This document shows, one piece after another, positions 17,285-25,933 of a stretch of DNA of 52,610 nt; the first letter of the stretch is position 1; each line of letters begins with the position of its first letter. The position numbers and the translations under genes were made by a program. Source of the DNA: Novosphingobium guangzhouense (lineage in GTDB: Bacteria > Pseudomonadota > Alphaproteobacteria > Sphingomonadales > Sphingomonadaceae); the NCBI RefSeq assembly GCF_002896965.1, contig NZ_LYMM01000043.1, forward strand, positions 1 through 52,610, given 5' to 3'. The notes beneath the pieces were generated by a model. That model did not search any database and had not been told where the DNA came from. It saw only the letters and a list, made by a program, of their open reading frames with translations.

Positions 17285-17575
17285 GGGAACGCTCCTGTCC
17301 AGAAATGCGCCGTGCCGGCCACCTCGAGCGGCGGTCCGGTGGCGATTGAAAGGTATGGAGTATCGAGGATGACCCTCAGCGCGGTGCCCACCGACAGCTG
17401 CACAAGCGGGCATCGGCAATTGCCGGGGGCGCTTCGCCAACCCTGCTGTCGACGGTTTGCCACATGTTCGCGGACCTGGGCGCCGGTTGCGCCGATACGT
17501 GAGGTTGAATGGCGGGAGGGTCGCCGGCAGAAGCACGACCCTGCTGGCTGGAAGGGGGACGAATTATGCCGCCCT
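17285..17575. other. Spacer between primase-like gene and sigma-like gene
   Basis: 291 bp without a minus-strand frame of good quality. It should contain the promoter of the primase/parB operon. No hairpin is evident. Confidence 0.35.
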
Positions 17576-18067
17576 TCAGGCATCCTTTTCGCTGTCGACG
17601 CCATCAAGGGCAACCAGCGCAAGCGAGATTTCTCGCACTACGTCGCAAACGGGGATGCCGAAGCGCTGGGCAATCGTTTCGAATGTGAGTTCGTCGTGAC
17701 AATACGCGATGAAGATGGCGCGTGTCATCTTCGGCAAACTGTCCAGGGTTTCTTGCATGCGGGCGATCTGCCTCGCCGTGGGGGTGACGCTAACACGTGG
17801 ACCATCGCCGGATCGGTGACCCGCCCGGCCCGGCGCATGCCGTAATGGCAGTACGGTCCCGATGCGCCATTGCTGCGGCGCTTTGGGTTCAGGCTTAAGG
17901 GTGGTTACTGGGCGGGCTGAAAGTGCCCTCAGCGCGGGGAGCGCGGCCTTGACACGTGATCGCATGATCTTCCGACCTCCCCGCCGGATGATATCCAGAA
18001 GGCGTCGCGGTGGTCTGACGACCGCGCGAATGTATTTGCGCAGTATATGGTCGTGCTTGGTGGTCAT
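17576..18067 (-). CDS. Sigma-70 region 4-like protein
   Basis: 163 residues from the ATG at 18067, with GGGAG 6 bases upstream. The first 50 residues are very basic (KYIRAVVRPPRRLLDIIRRG). The C-terminal 60 residues have the pattern of sigma region 4: LDSLPKMTRAIFIAYCHDEL followed by FETIAQRFGIPVCDVVREIS, a helix-turn-helix. There is no region 2, so it cannot bind the -10 element as a normal sigma factor. It might act as a DNA-binding regulator of the element genes or be a derivative of an ECF factor. Function is inferred only. Confidence 0.6.
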   Translation of the reverse strand: MTTKHDHILRKYIRAVVRPPRRLLDIIRRGGRKIMRSRVKAALPALRALSARPVTTLKPEPKAPQQWRIGTVLPLRHAPGRAGHRSGDGPRVSVTPTARQIARMQETLDSLPKMTRAIFIAYCHDELTFETIAQRFGIPVCDVVREISLALVALDGVDSEKDA

Positions 18068-18305
18068 GGGTGGGCTCCCGGAAAGTAATCCTACCCGTTC
18101 CGCCCCCCTTCCCTCCTGTACCACGCTCCTTCTAGAGATATGGTTTCCCGGCAAGTAAGGATACGTGAGCTACGCCGTCAGGTATTTACCTCCGCCGGAT
18201 TATGGAGTTACGTTTGCATGATAAATTTTGGTGAGCGGGAGAGAAGATAGAGTTGACCTGCAACCTGCGGCTGGCCGGGGGACAGGTCCTACGCAGGAGA
18301 CCGTA

Positions 18306-18869
18306 GTGGACAAGCACGCGATGATTTGGGTCCGTGAAAATGAGGCGCTGCTGCGGCGCCTCACTCCCCGCCAGCGAGACTGCTTGAGACTGGTCGCGAA
18401 CGGCTATCGAACCAAGGAGATCGCAATCAAGCTGGGTATCTCCGTCAGCGTTGCGTACAAACATATCTCTTCTGCGTGCCAGACGCTTGGTGTGCCCGGC
18501 CGGGGACAAGCCGCTCGCTATCTCGCGCTGTGGGAGCAGCAACTTTCCGAGGATGAAGCGGGTAAGAAATTACCCCCCCAGTTTCTGGGTGTTTCCGATC
18601 CCGCCGATCTTCCCTCAGTTGCGACCGTCACCAACGACGCGGAAACACCTGCAATCGACCTCACCGAGCAGCAGCAAGATCACTTCGTTGCCTCAGCTGT
18701 TCCAGGTTTGATGGACCTCGTGCCGATGCGTATTCGCGGGAGATCGAAGAATGACCTGACGTCCGTCCATACCATGATCGTCATCGGCGCTATGACCTTC
18801 GGGACTATCGTCGGGGTCGGATCCGCCGCATCGCTGCTCACGGGACTGACCAGTCTGCTGCGTCCCTGA
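18306..18869 (+). CDS. LuxR-type HTH protein with C-terminal membrane anchor
   Basis: 187 residues from the GTG at 18306, chosen for its AGGAGA site 5 bases upstream. The N-terminal 75 residues are a LuxR/GerE helix-turn-helix: LTPRQRDCLRLVANGYRTKEIA then LGISVSVAYKHISSACQTLG. There is no receiver or autoinducer domain before it, so the DNA-binding domain is at the front. The middle is a flexible acidic linker, and residues about 155-180 form a hydrophobic helix (TMIVIGAMTFGTIVGVGS). A membrane-tethered regulator of this layout next to radC recurs in sphingomonads in my experience. The signal is unknown. Confidence 0.75.
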   Translation: MDKHAMIWVRENEALLRRLTPRQRDCLRLVANGYRTKEIAIKLGISVSVAYKHISSACQTLGVPGRGQAARYLALWEQQLSEDEAGKKLPPQFLGVSDPADLPSVATVTNDAETPAIDLTEQQQDHFVASAVPGLMDLVPMRIRGRSKNDLTSVHTMIVIGAMTFGTIVGVGSAASLLTGLTSLLRP

Positions 18870-18927
18870 GCACCTTTTCATCCAATCGCATTCGCCCGTC
18901 TCCCAAAGGAGCGGAAAAGGAGAAACC

Positions 18928-19260
18928 ATGCGTGCTCAACGCCAAGCCATTGCCCGTACGGTCGCCGAGCGACTTTTCGCCGCCGAAGACGCCCTTGATC
19001 TCGCAGTGGCCCGTATTGCCGAGTTGAACGCTGCGTTGCCTTTGGCCCGACTTGATGGCCGGATATCGGCGATCGTCGGTCAGGATGCTATCCTGAGTTC
19101 GGCATCTGCCTTGATGCTGGTGGCCGAAACGCGCAGCAAGATCGTCGCGGCCCATGCGAACCTCAAGCATGCCGGTGATGAGATCGGGTTGCCCCCGACC
19201 AGCTATGGCGATCTCATCAAACCGAATTCGGCCGAGTTGCCACAGCTGCACGTAGTCTGA
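18928..19260 (+). CDS. Conserved hypothetical helical protein
   Basis: 110 residues with an AAAGGAG site 5 bases before its ATG. Nearly all helix: RQAIARTVAERLFAAEDALD, VARIAELNAALPLARLDG, SSASALMLVAETRSKIVAAH. The C-terminus ends in a conserved-looking GLPPTSYGDLIKP. It follows the membrane-anchored LuxR-type gene by 58 bases on the same strand and precedes a small membrane protein and RadC, probably as one transcript. No known domain. Confidence 0.65.
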   Translation: MRAQRQAIARTVAERLFAAEDALDLAVARIAELNAALPLARLDGRISAIVGQDAILSSASALMLVAETRSKIVAAHANLKHAGDEIGLPPTSYGDLIKPNSAELPQLHVV

Positions 19261-19310
19261 AAGCACGGGCGGGCGGCGCATTGCCGCCCACCCCTATTCC
19301 TGGGGGGTTC

Positions 19311-19751
19311 GTGACAAGACATCTCCTGTTTTTTGGGCTGCTCACATTCAGCACGCTTTACGCGCTCATCCGAGGCGGCAGGCCGGAGCAGATCGGCGCG
19401 CTGACTCTCTTTGCGGGCGCCTGGACCAGCGCTCTCATGGTGAAGCCGGCGGGATCACGCTTCTATCAGGTCGAGACCGGCATCCTTGTGACCGATGTTG
19501 CGATATGGGGTGTTCTTCTATGGCTTTCCATCCGAAGTACCCGCTTCTGGCCGCTTTGGATCACGGCGCTTCTTGGAGCAGAAGTGCTGGTTCACATTGG
19601 CGTTCTCTTCGCGCCCGGCTCGGACTGGGCGGCCTACATGACAGCTGCGGCGATGTGGAGCTGGATCGCACAGGTTCTTCTGCTCGTGGCAACCCGGCGG
19701 CACTGCAGACGGTTGCGTCTGTGGGGTGCCGACGCGTCCTGGAAGAGCTGA
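19311..19751 (+). CDS. Small integral membrane protein
   Basis: 146 residues with four hydrophobic helices (HLLFFGLLTFSTLYALI; IGALTLFAGAWTSALMV; DVAIWGVLLWLSI with LWITALLGAEVLVHIGVLF; and AAAMWSWIAQVLLLVATRR). The GTG at 19311 follows GGGGGG and begins right before the first helix; the upstream TTG would add a proline-rich tail. The end overlaps the beginning of the radC frame by about 30 bases. Function unknown. Confidence 0.6.
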   Translation: MTRHLLFFGLLTFSTLYALIRGGRPEQIGALTLFAGAWTSALMVKPAGSRFYQVETGILVTDVAIWGVLLWLSIRSTRFWPLWITALLGAEVLVHIGVLFAPGSDWAAYMTAAAMWSWIAQVLLLVATRRHCRRLRLWGADASWKS

Positions 19752-20296
19752 TCGGCATCACTGACCCCCAGCATGCCGGATTCCTTTCTTCACAGTTGCT
19801 GGGCAGGTTCGGTTCACTGGCAGGTACGCTGGCCGCGCGGCGCCGCGACCGCACGATGATCCTGGGTGATGCGAGCATGGTCGAAGAGACGTTCCAGCGC
19901 GTGTCCGCCGCCGTGCGACACCTGCTTCCAGGCGACACCCATGTGGTGAATTATTTGCGCGGTGTGATGGCGTTCGATCCCGTCGAACAATTCCGGATAC
20001 TTTTTCTCAATGCAAGCAGCGAACTCATCGCGGACGAATTGATGGCCGTCGGAACTGTTTCGGCAGTGCACGTCTATCCACGCGAGGTCATGAAACGATG
20101 TATTGAGCTGGGAGCGACCGCCATCATCCTTGCGCACAACCATCCGTCGGGAAATCCGGAACCCTCGCAGATCGATCGTGACACAACGGTTCGCATCGCT
20201 CAGGCAGCAAGGTCTCTCGACATTATCATCCACGACCACTTTATCGTCGCGCGGAGCGGCGTGGTAAGTTTCCGGCGTGCTGGATATCTGAAGTGA
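19721..20296 (+). CDS. radC: RadC-family JAB/MPN+ protein
   Basis: About 191 residues if the GTG at 19721 is used; the frame is open further upstream, but only from here is it protein-like. The JAB1/MPN+ motif is intact: HNHPSGNPEPSQID (HxHxxG plus aspartate), with LNASSELIADELMAVGTVSAV and YPREVMKRCIELGATAIILA before it. The N-terminal helix-hairpin-helix region (GRFGSLAGTLAA) is present. RadC proteins on mobile elements are common; they are predicted metal-dependent hydrolases of unknown substrate. It overlaps the preceding gene. Confidence 0.85.
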   Translation: MGCRRVLEELIGITDPQHAGFLSSQLLGRFGSLAGTLAARRRDRTMILGDASMVEETFQRVSAAVRHLLPGDTHVVNYLRGVMAFDPVEQFRILFLNASSELIADELMAVGTVSAVHVYPREVMKRCIELGATAIILAHNHPSGNPEPSQIDRDTTVRIAQAARSLDIIIHDHFIVARSGVVSFRRAGYLK

Positions 20297-20402
20297 GCGG
20301 GCCACTCTTCTCGCCTCCACCGCTTTTTTGCGGCTGCGCTGTCGCCTGGCACTTGCTGTCAGATCGCCAGGGCCAATACCCCCCGCATATCGGGACAGTG
20401 GC

Positions 20403-21152
20403 GTGGAAATGATGGGAGCGACGGCTTTGGCCAGCGGGGTCACGCGGGATGACCGCCTGTCGTCACAGGCGCGCGCAGCAATTTGCCGATTAATGCTGCA
20501 GTTCGAGGAGGAAGTGGGCAAGCGCATGGGTCCGGTCCTCTCCGCGAAACCATATTTCTACTCCCTGTTCAGCATCTACCTAGCTGAACTGGAAGGCCGA
20601 AAGCTCTTCCAGGCCTGCCTGACGGTCGACAAGGTTGCTTCCAAGGCGCATCGCCGTGCGGGACGGCTCGAAGAACTGGGTGCCATCAGAAGAACTGGAG
20701 ATACCCTCGATCACCGACGTACTGATCTCAGTCTGACACCCCCGATGCGCCAAGCCCTGGCGCCGTTGATCGATCGGATGGCGGCAGACAGCATGCAGAT
20801 TGCTAGCCTCTTGCAGGACGGCAGCGGGGCACCGAGCGCCTTGATACCGAAATGCCGTGCGTGGTATCGGTTCCACGATGCTACGGAATTTGGGCCGAGT
20901 GACATGACGATAGTACGGGGCAAGGTTATCGCGGGCGGACGCATTGCCTTGCCTGCAGAGATGCGGCGAGCGCTCGGCCTTGAAAACGGCGATACCGTGC
21001 TTTTCGAGCTTCAGGGCGACGAAGTCAGAATAAGACCCGCCAAGTCCGCATTACGACGCGTTCAGGAGCGGCTGCGCTCGTTTGCTCCCAACGACGGGCT
21101 GGTATCGCAGGAATTCATTGCAGAGCGCCGGGCCGAAGCTGCCCGTGCCTGA
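20403..21152 (+). CDS. Winged-helix/AbrB-domain fusion, VapB-like antitoxin
   Basis: About 249 residues from GTG 20403 (or ATG 20409). Residues 20-140 look like a MarR-type winged helix: LTVDKVASKAHRRAGRLEEL, then GAIRRTGDTLDHRRTDLSLT as the wing. Residues 168-215 are a SpoVT-AbrB domain: IVRGKVIAGGRIALPAEMRR, LGLENGDTVLFELQGDEVRI. A helical C-terminal tail (ERLRSFAPNDGLVSQEFIAE) is the toxin-binding type seen in VapB. I followed the linker codon by codon and found no stop. An internal ATG at 20904 could start a free AbrB antitoxin. The VapC-like gene begins 10 bases downstream. Confidence 0.72.
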   Translation: MEMMGATALASGVTRDDRLSSQARAAICRLMLQFEEEVGKRMGPVLSAKPYFYSLFSIYLAELEGRKLFQACLTVDKVASKAHRRAGRLEELGAIRRTGDTLDHRRTDLSLTPPMRQALAPLIDRMAADSMQIASLLQDGSGAPSALIPKCRAWYRFHDATEFGPSDMTIVRGKVIAGGRIALPAEMRRALGLENGDTVLFELQGDEVRIRPAKSALRRVQERLRSFAPNDGLVSQEFIAERRAEAARA

Positions 21153-21162
21153 GCCGTTGACT

Positions 21163-21558
21163 ATGCCGACGCCTGAGCCGGTATATGTGCTGGATGCCTC
21201 GGCGCTGCTCTGCCTGCTTTTTGGCGAGCCGGGCTGTGAGCAGGTGGAGGAGCGCCTAAGCGGCGCCTTAGTGTCAGCGGTAAGCTATCATGAAGTCTTG
21301 ACAACGCTGATCGATCGCGGCGTCGAGGCGGAGGAAGCCCGATTGCTTCTCGGCGAACTCGATATCGACATCGTTGCGGTGGATCGCGAGCAGGCCGATA
21401 CAGGAGCCATGCTTCGCGGCGCGACACGCGGCATTGCACTGTCGCTCGGCGATCGGTCCTGCCTCGCCTTGGCACTGTCGCGCGCAGCAGTGGCGGTCAC
21501 AGTTGACAGTTCTTGGGCTGCCCTTGAAATCGGCATCGCGATCGAGGCTGTGCAGTGA
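21163..21558 (+). CDS. vapC: PIN-domain toxin, VapC-like
   Basis: 131 residues from the ATG at 21163, immediately after the fused antitoxin gene. The PIN domain acidic residues are visible: YVLDASALLCLLFGEPG (first aspartate), SAVSYHEVLTTLI (glutamate), ALSLGDRSCLALALS (DRxCLALA) and AVTVDSSWAAL (final aspartate). These form the metal site of PIN ribonucleases. VapC toxins cleave tRNA or rRNA. Length is normal for the family. The first twelve residues vary with start choice. Confidence 0.85.
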   Translation: MPTPEPVYVLDASALLCLLFGEPGCEQVEERLSGALVSAVSYHEVLTTLIDRGVEAEEARLLLGELDIDIVAVDREQADTGAMLRGATRGIALSLGDRSCLALALSRAAVAVTVDSSWAALEIGIAIEAVQ

Positions 21559-21679
21559 CGGGACGACAGCCATAATGCAAAGCCAGAGATTAACTCACCC
21601 TGCGGCGTTAGCGAAACTTTTCCGCCTCGAGCCGCGCGCCCGGGCGGGGGGCATCTGCGCCTAGTGTCTTACACCTTTC

Positions 21680-22858
21680 TCAGGCTGCTGCCCGCCCTGG
21701 AAGCGGATCATCATCAGGATCAAAGAATAGCACCTGTGCTTTGCCTCGCGCTTTCGAACGGTAAAGGGCCGCGTCGGCGCAGCCGATCAATTTCTCCAAT
21801 TCGATCCCGCATTCCGGTACCATGGCGATCCCGATGCTGGCCGTGGCCTGCATAGTAGCACCTTCAAACTCATAAGCGTCGCTGATCTGCCTAATGACGC
21901 GGCGTCCCGTTAACTCGGCCTGATCTCGGTGGCGGACATCCGACTGGATGATGAGGAACTCGTCGCCGCCGAGCCGGCATGCCAAATCAGAGGCTCTGAT
22001 CGTCGATCGCAAGCGCTGCGCCACTTCGACCAGCAGCTTGTCTCCGGCGGGATGACCAAAACGATCGTTCACCGCTTTGAAGCCGTCCAAGTCCAGGTAG
22101 TGCACCGCAAGCTGGCTTTGTGACAGGCGGGATAAGCTGTAGAGCTCGTGAAAGGCCTCGCGCACCACGAGGCGGTTTGGCAAGCCGGTCAGCGGATCAT
22201 ATTTTGCAAGCTTCGCCGTGTCCTGCTTGGTCGAGAGGTGCTCTACGGCCGATGCGTGGAGGTGCGCTGCAGATTGCCGGCTCATCAGCCCGACAGCAAT
22301 CAGCAGGAAAGCCTCAAGGAAGAAGAATTCGGAATGGAGCCGCTCGGCATGATCGCTGGCGGCGTGGACCAGCATGGCGGTCACCGTCGGTAGCACCGCG
22401 ATTGTGACGCTCACCATGCAAAGGCGCAATCTCGAGGAGGTCCGCGAGACGATGCCCGCTCCGAACGTGAAGACAAGACTAATCGTCGCCAGATGGATCA
22501 GGGGGGCGTGGGCGGTGAGCCCCCGAAAGTTGAGAGCCGGCAGCAAAATTGCGACGAGGTAGGTCAGTAGCTCATATATGGACTCCCAGCGTCGTAGGGC
22601 GGCGACCTCCTGGAAAGCACCACCAGACCGATGATAGCGACTGATGAGAACGACGCGTGCAGCTGTGACCGCGACTGCGGCAATGGTCAAACCGGCTATC
22701 ACGGTGTCGGGCCATTTCAGGTAGATCAACAAACCGACAATTGCGTAGAGCGTGCCGAAACCGGCTATGGGCAATCGCATGGTGAAGAGGGTCGACACCA
22801 GGTCACGATAGACCTTGTCCGAGACCGTAACCCCGCCGCGTCCGGACCACGGCATCAT
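21680..22858 (-). CDS. Membrane diguanylate cyclase (GGDEF)
   Basis: 392 residues if the start is the ATG at 22858, which has GGGGAGGG just upstream; the open frame reaches further up but without a good start. The first 220 residues contain about six hydrophobic helices. The C-terminal domain is a complete GGDEF domain: DPLTGLPNRL, HYLDLDGFKAVNDRFGHPAGD, RLGGDEFLI at about residue 295, with the inhibitory I-site RASD exactly five residues before GGDEF. It should make cyclic di-GMP with product inhibition. It is divergent from the GGDEF-EAL gene 294 bases away. Confidence 0.88.
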   Translation of the reverse strand: MMPWSGRGGVTVSDKVYRDLVSTLFTMRLPIAGFGTLYAIVGLLIYLKWPDTVIAGLTIAAVAVTAARVVLISRYHRSGGAFQEVAALRRWESIYELLTYLVAILLPALNFRGLTAHAPLIHLATISLVFTFGAGIVSRTSSRLRLCMVSVTIAVLPTVTAMLVHAASDHAERLHSEFFFLEAFLLIAVGLMSRQSAAHLHASAVEHLSTKQDTAKLAKYDPLTGLPNRLVVREAFHELYSLSRLSQSQLAVHYLDLDGFKAVNDRFGHPAGDKLLVEVAQRLRSTIRASDLACRLGGDEFLIIQSDVRHRDQAELTGRRVIRQISDAYEFEGATMQATASIGIAMVPECGIELEKLIGCADAALYRSKARGKAQVLFFDPDDDPLPGRAAA

Positions 22859-23152
22859 ACCCTCCCCTTCGCCCCCTGCGCTTCTCGTCTTCTCTCCATC
22901 GATCACCATCTCCCGCCGAGAGGTTAAGACAAACCTACTGCTGCGGCGAAACGTTCCGCCTTTTCTAACGATTTCAAGGAGTTGGAGCAGCATCACCGGC
23001 ACGACCCTGCATATCCAGAAAGGGCAACCGCGCGCTGCGACGCGCTCGGCACTGAAGGCAATCACCCCGTCCACAACCTCTGTGATCACTAGAACCTACA
23101 CTCATTTTTAATGGGATGGGTCTATCAGGCGATGTAAAGTCGCCAAACAGTG

Positions 23153-25933
23153 ATGCCGCCAATGAAATTCAGTCCGCGTAACCAGATCGCGCACGGCTCC
23201 GATGCAGTGCTTCGGGCTCAGTACTCAGCTTTGCGGACACAAATTCCGCTGATGTACGCGCTCATGGGGGTCAACGCGCTCTTCCTGGCGGCCGCAACGT
23301 ACGGGCAGGTTCCTTTCGCCCATAGCGTCGGGGTGCCGGGTGTGCTTTGCACGTTGATTGGGGTTCGGGCCGCGGTCTGGCTGTTTCGCCGCGGAAGAAA
23401 TCCTGAGCCCGCCAGAATTCGTCGCTACCTGATGGGCACGGTCGCGGCATCCGTACTCCTCAGCTTCGCGTTCGGAGGTTGGGGGTACCTGCTTATGAGC
23501 GAAGCCGAGCCTGTCCGTTCCACTTCGATAGCGTTGTTTGTCTTCGTGGGGTCCATCAGCTGTTGCTACTGTCTGCATGCACTGCCCGTGGCAGGATGGT
23601 GTGTCCTCCTTTTCGGTGCTCTGCCCGTCACGGCGCGACTGGTGTTTTCATCCGACACCTATCTGATGGGCATCGGCCTCACGTTCTTTGTAGCATCCGG
23701 CGTCATCCTGCGATCGCTTTCCAAAAGCCACGCCGCCTTCAGGGAAACTCTGCAATCGCGTTCGGAGATGAGTGCCCTTATCAATGCACTTCAATCCAGT
23801 CAGGAACACTACCGCCACTCCGTTGAGCTCAACCCGCAGATCCCGTGGATCACTGACAAAACCGGCGCCGTCATTGAACTTAGTCCCCGCTGGACGAAGC
23901 TGACCGGTATGAGAAGTGAAGATGCTCTGGGCTGGGGTTGGACGGTCGCGGTTCACCGTGACGATCTGCCACACGTCCAGGAGATCTGGGCCGCTGCATT
24001 GCAATGCCCGGATGGGGGCGGACATGCCGACGTTCGATATCGCCTTCGGCTTGCCGCCGGCGATTTTCGCTGGTTCCGCGCCCGTGCTCTTCCCCGCGTA
24101 GATACCGACGGTCAGATCCTCTCCTGGTACGGGAACCTTGAAGACATCGACGATCAGGTTGCTGCTGAACAAGCTGTGCAGGCGAGCGAGGAGCGCTACC
24201 GCCTGGCCTCCCTCGCCACCAACGATGTGATCTGGGACGTGTCGCTCGGCCACGATCGGATCGAATGGAGCGGCGCCGCGGCAACAGTGCTTGGATATCC
24301 CGAAGCGATGCAAGGCACGTCGCGAGGTTGGTTGGTGGAGCGTGTTCACCCCGATGATCGGAACCGCGTCCTTGGGCAATTTCAGAACCTCGATGCGCTT
24401 GACCGCACGCAGTGGACGCAGGAATTCAGGTTCCTAGCCAGTGATGGAGCCTACCTGCATCTGGTCGCCCGTGGTTACGTCGTGCGCGATGCGCATGGTA
24501 AGCCCGCTCGGCTCATTGGCTCTCTCCAGGATGTAACGAGTCAAAAGCGCTACGAAGAGAAACTGCGGCAGGCGGCTCACTATGATGCTCTGACAAACCT
24601 GCCCAACCGTGTCTTGTTCAGCGAGCGTCTGGAGACGGCGCTTCATGAGGCGCGCCGTAGTGGCGGTCAGGTCCAGTTGATCGTTCTGGACGTCGATCGC
24701 TTCAAGGCCACGAACGACACGCTTGGGCATGATGCGGGAGACGCCCTGTTGTGTGAGATCGCTGCCCGGCTCTTCAAAGCCGCCCCGGTCCGCGCAACCG
24801 TCGCCCGCTTGGGCGGAGACGAATTCGCGATCATTTGCCCGGGCATACAGGAGGGCGAACTCGCGGATACTGCGGTGCAAGAGTTGCTTGCGGCAGCTAG
24901 CGAGCCGATGACCTTCAACGGTCGCCAGCTCGATGTGAGCCTCAGCGCAGGTTCAGCGACGGCCTTTCTTGATGGTCAAAGTCCCGAAGAACTTCATAAA
25001 AATGCCGATCTCGCGCTATACGCAGCGAAGAGCGAGGGCACCGGTCAGGTCTGCTCTTTCAAGCCCGCACTCAAGACCGCTGCGGAACGTCAGACGCAGA
25101 TGCTGTACGACGCGCGCAAAGCGCTGCACGATGACCGTATCGTTCCCTTCTATCAACCCAAGGTCTGCCTTCGCTCCGGGGCTTGTCTGGGCTTCGAAGC
25201 CCTTCTGCGCTGGCACCACCATAGCGGCCTGCGTTCACCTGACGCCATCGGTGCTGCTCTCAATGATACCGACATCTCTTCGAAGCTTACCGATCGCATG
25301 ATCGATCGGGTCATCGCCGACTTGCAACTCTGGCAAGACAGCGGCGTCCAAGTGGGACGCATCGCCATCAACGGTGCCTCGGGTGATTTTCAACGAGGCG
25401 ACTTTGCGGATCGGATACTGAATCGATTAGCGCATGCGGGACTTTCACCATCTCTCCTCGAGCTGGAGGTGACGGAATCCGTGTTCTTGGGACAACTGAC
25501 CGAAACGGTAAGCCAGACCCTTGCGATCCTTTCCAAGGCCGGCGTGACGGTTGCACTCGACGACTTTGGAACGGGCTATGCCTCCCTCACCCATCTCAAG
25601 CAGTTTCCGGTGGACACGCTCAAGATCGATCGCTCGTTCATTTCCCGTCTTGATGCGCGCGACCGCGAAGATACAGCCATCGTCAGCGCAGTCATACATC
25701 TGGCCAGAAACCTGGGCATCACCACGGTCGCGGAAGGCATCGAAACGCCGTTTCAGGCGGCGCACGTCGCGCGTCAGGGATGCGATATCGCGCAGGGGTT
25801 CCTCTTCGGCCGCCCCATGGCTGCCGCCCATGTCAGCGATGTCGTGTTGAACTGGAGCGCCCCGTCTGTGCTTTCCGTAATCGCCTCCGGAATGCATGCC
25901 GTACGACGGGCTCCCATCCTCACCACAGGATAA
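23153..25933 (+). CDS. Membrane PAS-PAS-GGDEF-EAL protein
   Basis: 926 residues. N-terminal 190 residues hold about six membrane helices; then two PAS-like segments (PQIPWITDKTGAVIELSPRW, and SLATNDVIWDVSLGHDRIEW with a PAC-type ending LIGSLQDVTSQ). The GGDEF domain (LTNLPNRVLFSERL, LDVDRFKATNDTLGHDAGD, RLGGDEFAII at about 555) keeps its signature but the I-site is changed (RATV before RLGGDEF). The EAL domain has FEALLRWHH at about 680, then INGASGDF, LELEVTES, DDFGTGYASL and VAEGIET, so the phosphodiesterase residues look intact. It may both make and break cyclic di-GMP. Start between 23150 and 23162 is uncertain. Confidence 0.88.
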   Translation: MPPMKFSPRNQIAHGSDAVLRAQYSALRTQIPLMYALMGVNALFLAAATYGQVPFAHSVGVPGVLCTLIGVRAAVWLFRRGRNPEPARIRRYLMGTVAASVLLSFAFGGWGYLLMSEAEPVRSTSIALFVFVGSISCCYCLHALPVAGWCVLLFGALPVTARLVFSSDTYLMGIGLTFFVASGVILRSLSKSHAAFRETLQSRSEMSALINALQSSQEHYRHSVELNPQIPWITDKTGAVIELSPRWTKLTGMRSEDALGWGWTVAVHRDDLPHVQEIWAAALQCPDGGGHADVRYRLRLAAGDFRWFRARALPRVDTDGQILSWYGNLEDIDDQVAAEQAVQASEERYRLASLATNDVIWDVSLGHDRIEWSGAAATVLGYPEAMQGTSRGWLVERVHPDDRNRVLGQFQNLDALDRTQWTQEFRFLASDGAYLHLVARGYVVRDAHGKPARLIGSLQDVTSQKRYEEKLRQAAHYDALTNLPNRVLFSERLETALHEARRSGGQVQLIVLDVDRFKATNDTLGHDAGDALLCEIAARLFKAAPVRATVARLGGDEFAIICPGIQEGELADTAVQELLAAASEPMTFNGRQLDVSLSAGSATAFLDGQSPEELHKNADLALYAAKSEGTGQVCSFKPALKTAAERQTQMLYDARKALHDDRIVPFYQPKVCLRSGACLGFEALLRWHHHSGLRSPDAIGAALNDTDISSKLTDRMIDRVIADLQLWQDSGVQVGRIAINGASGDFQRGDFADRILNRLAHAGLSPSLLELEVTESVFLGQLTETVSQTLAILSKAGVTVALDDFGTGYASLTHLKQFPVDTLKIDRSFISRLDARDREDTAIVSAVIHLARNLGITTVAEGIETPFQAAHVARQGCDIAQGFLFGRPMAAAHVSDVVLNWSAPSVLSVIASGMHAVRRAPILTTG

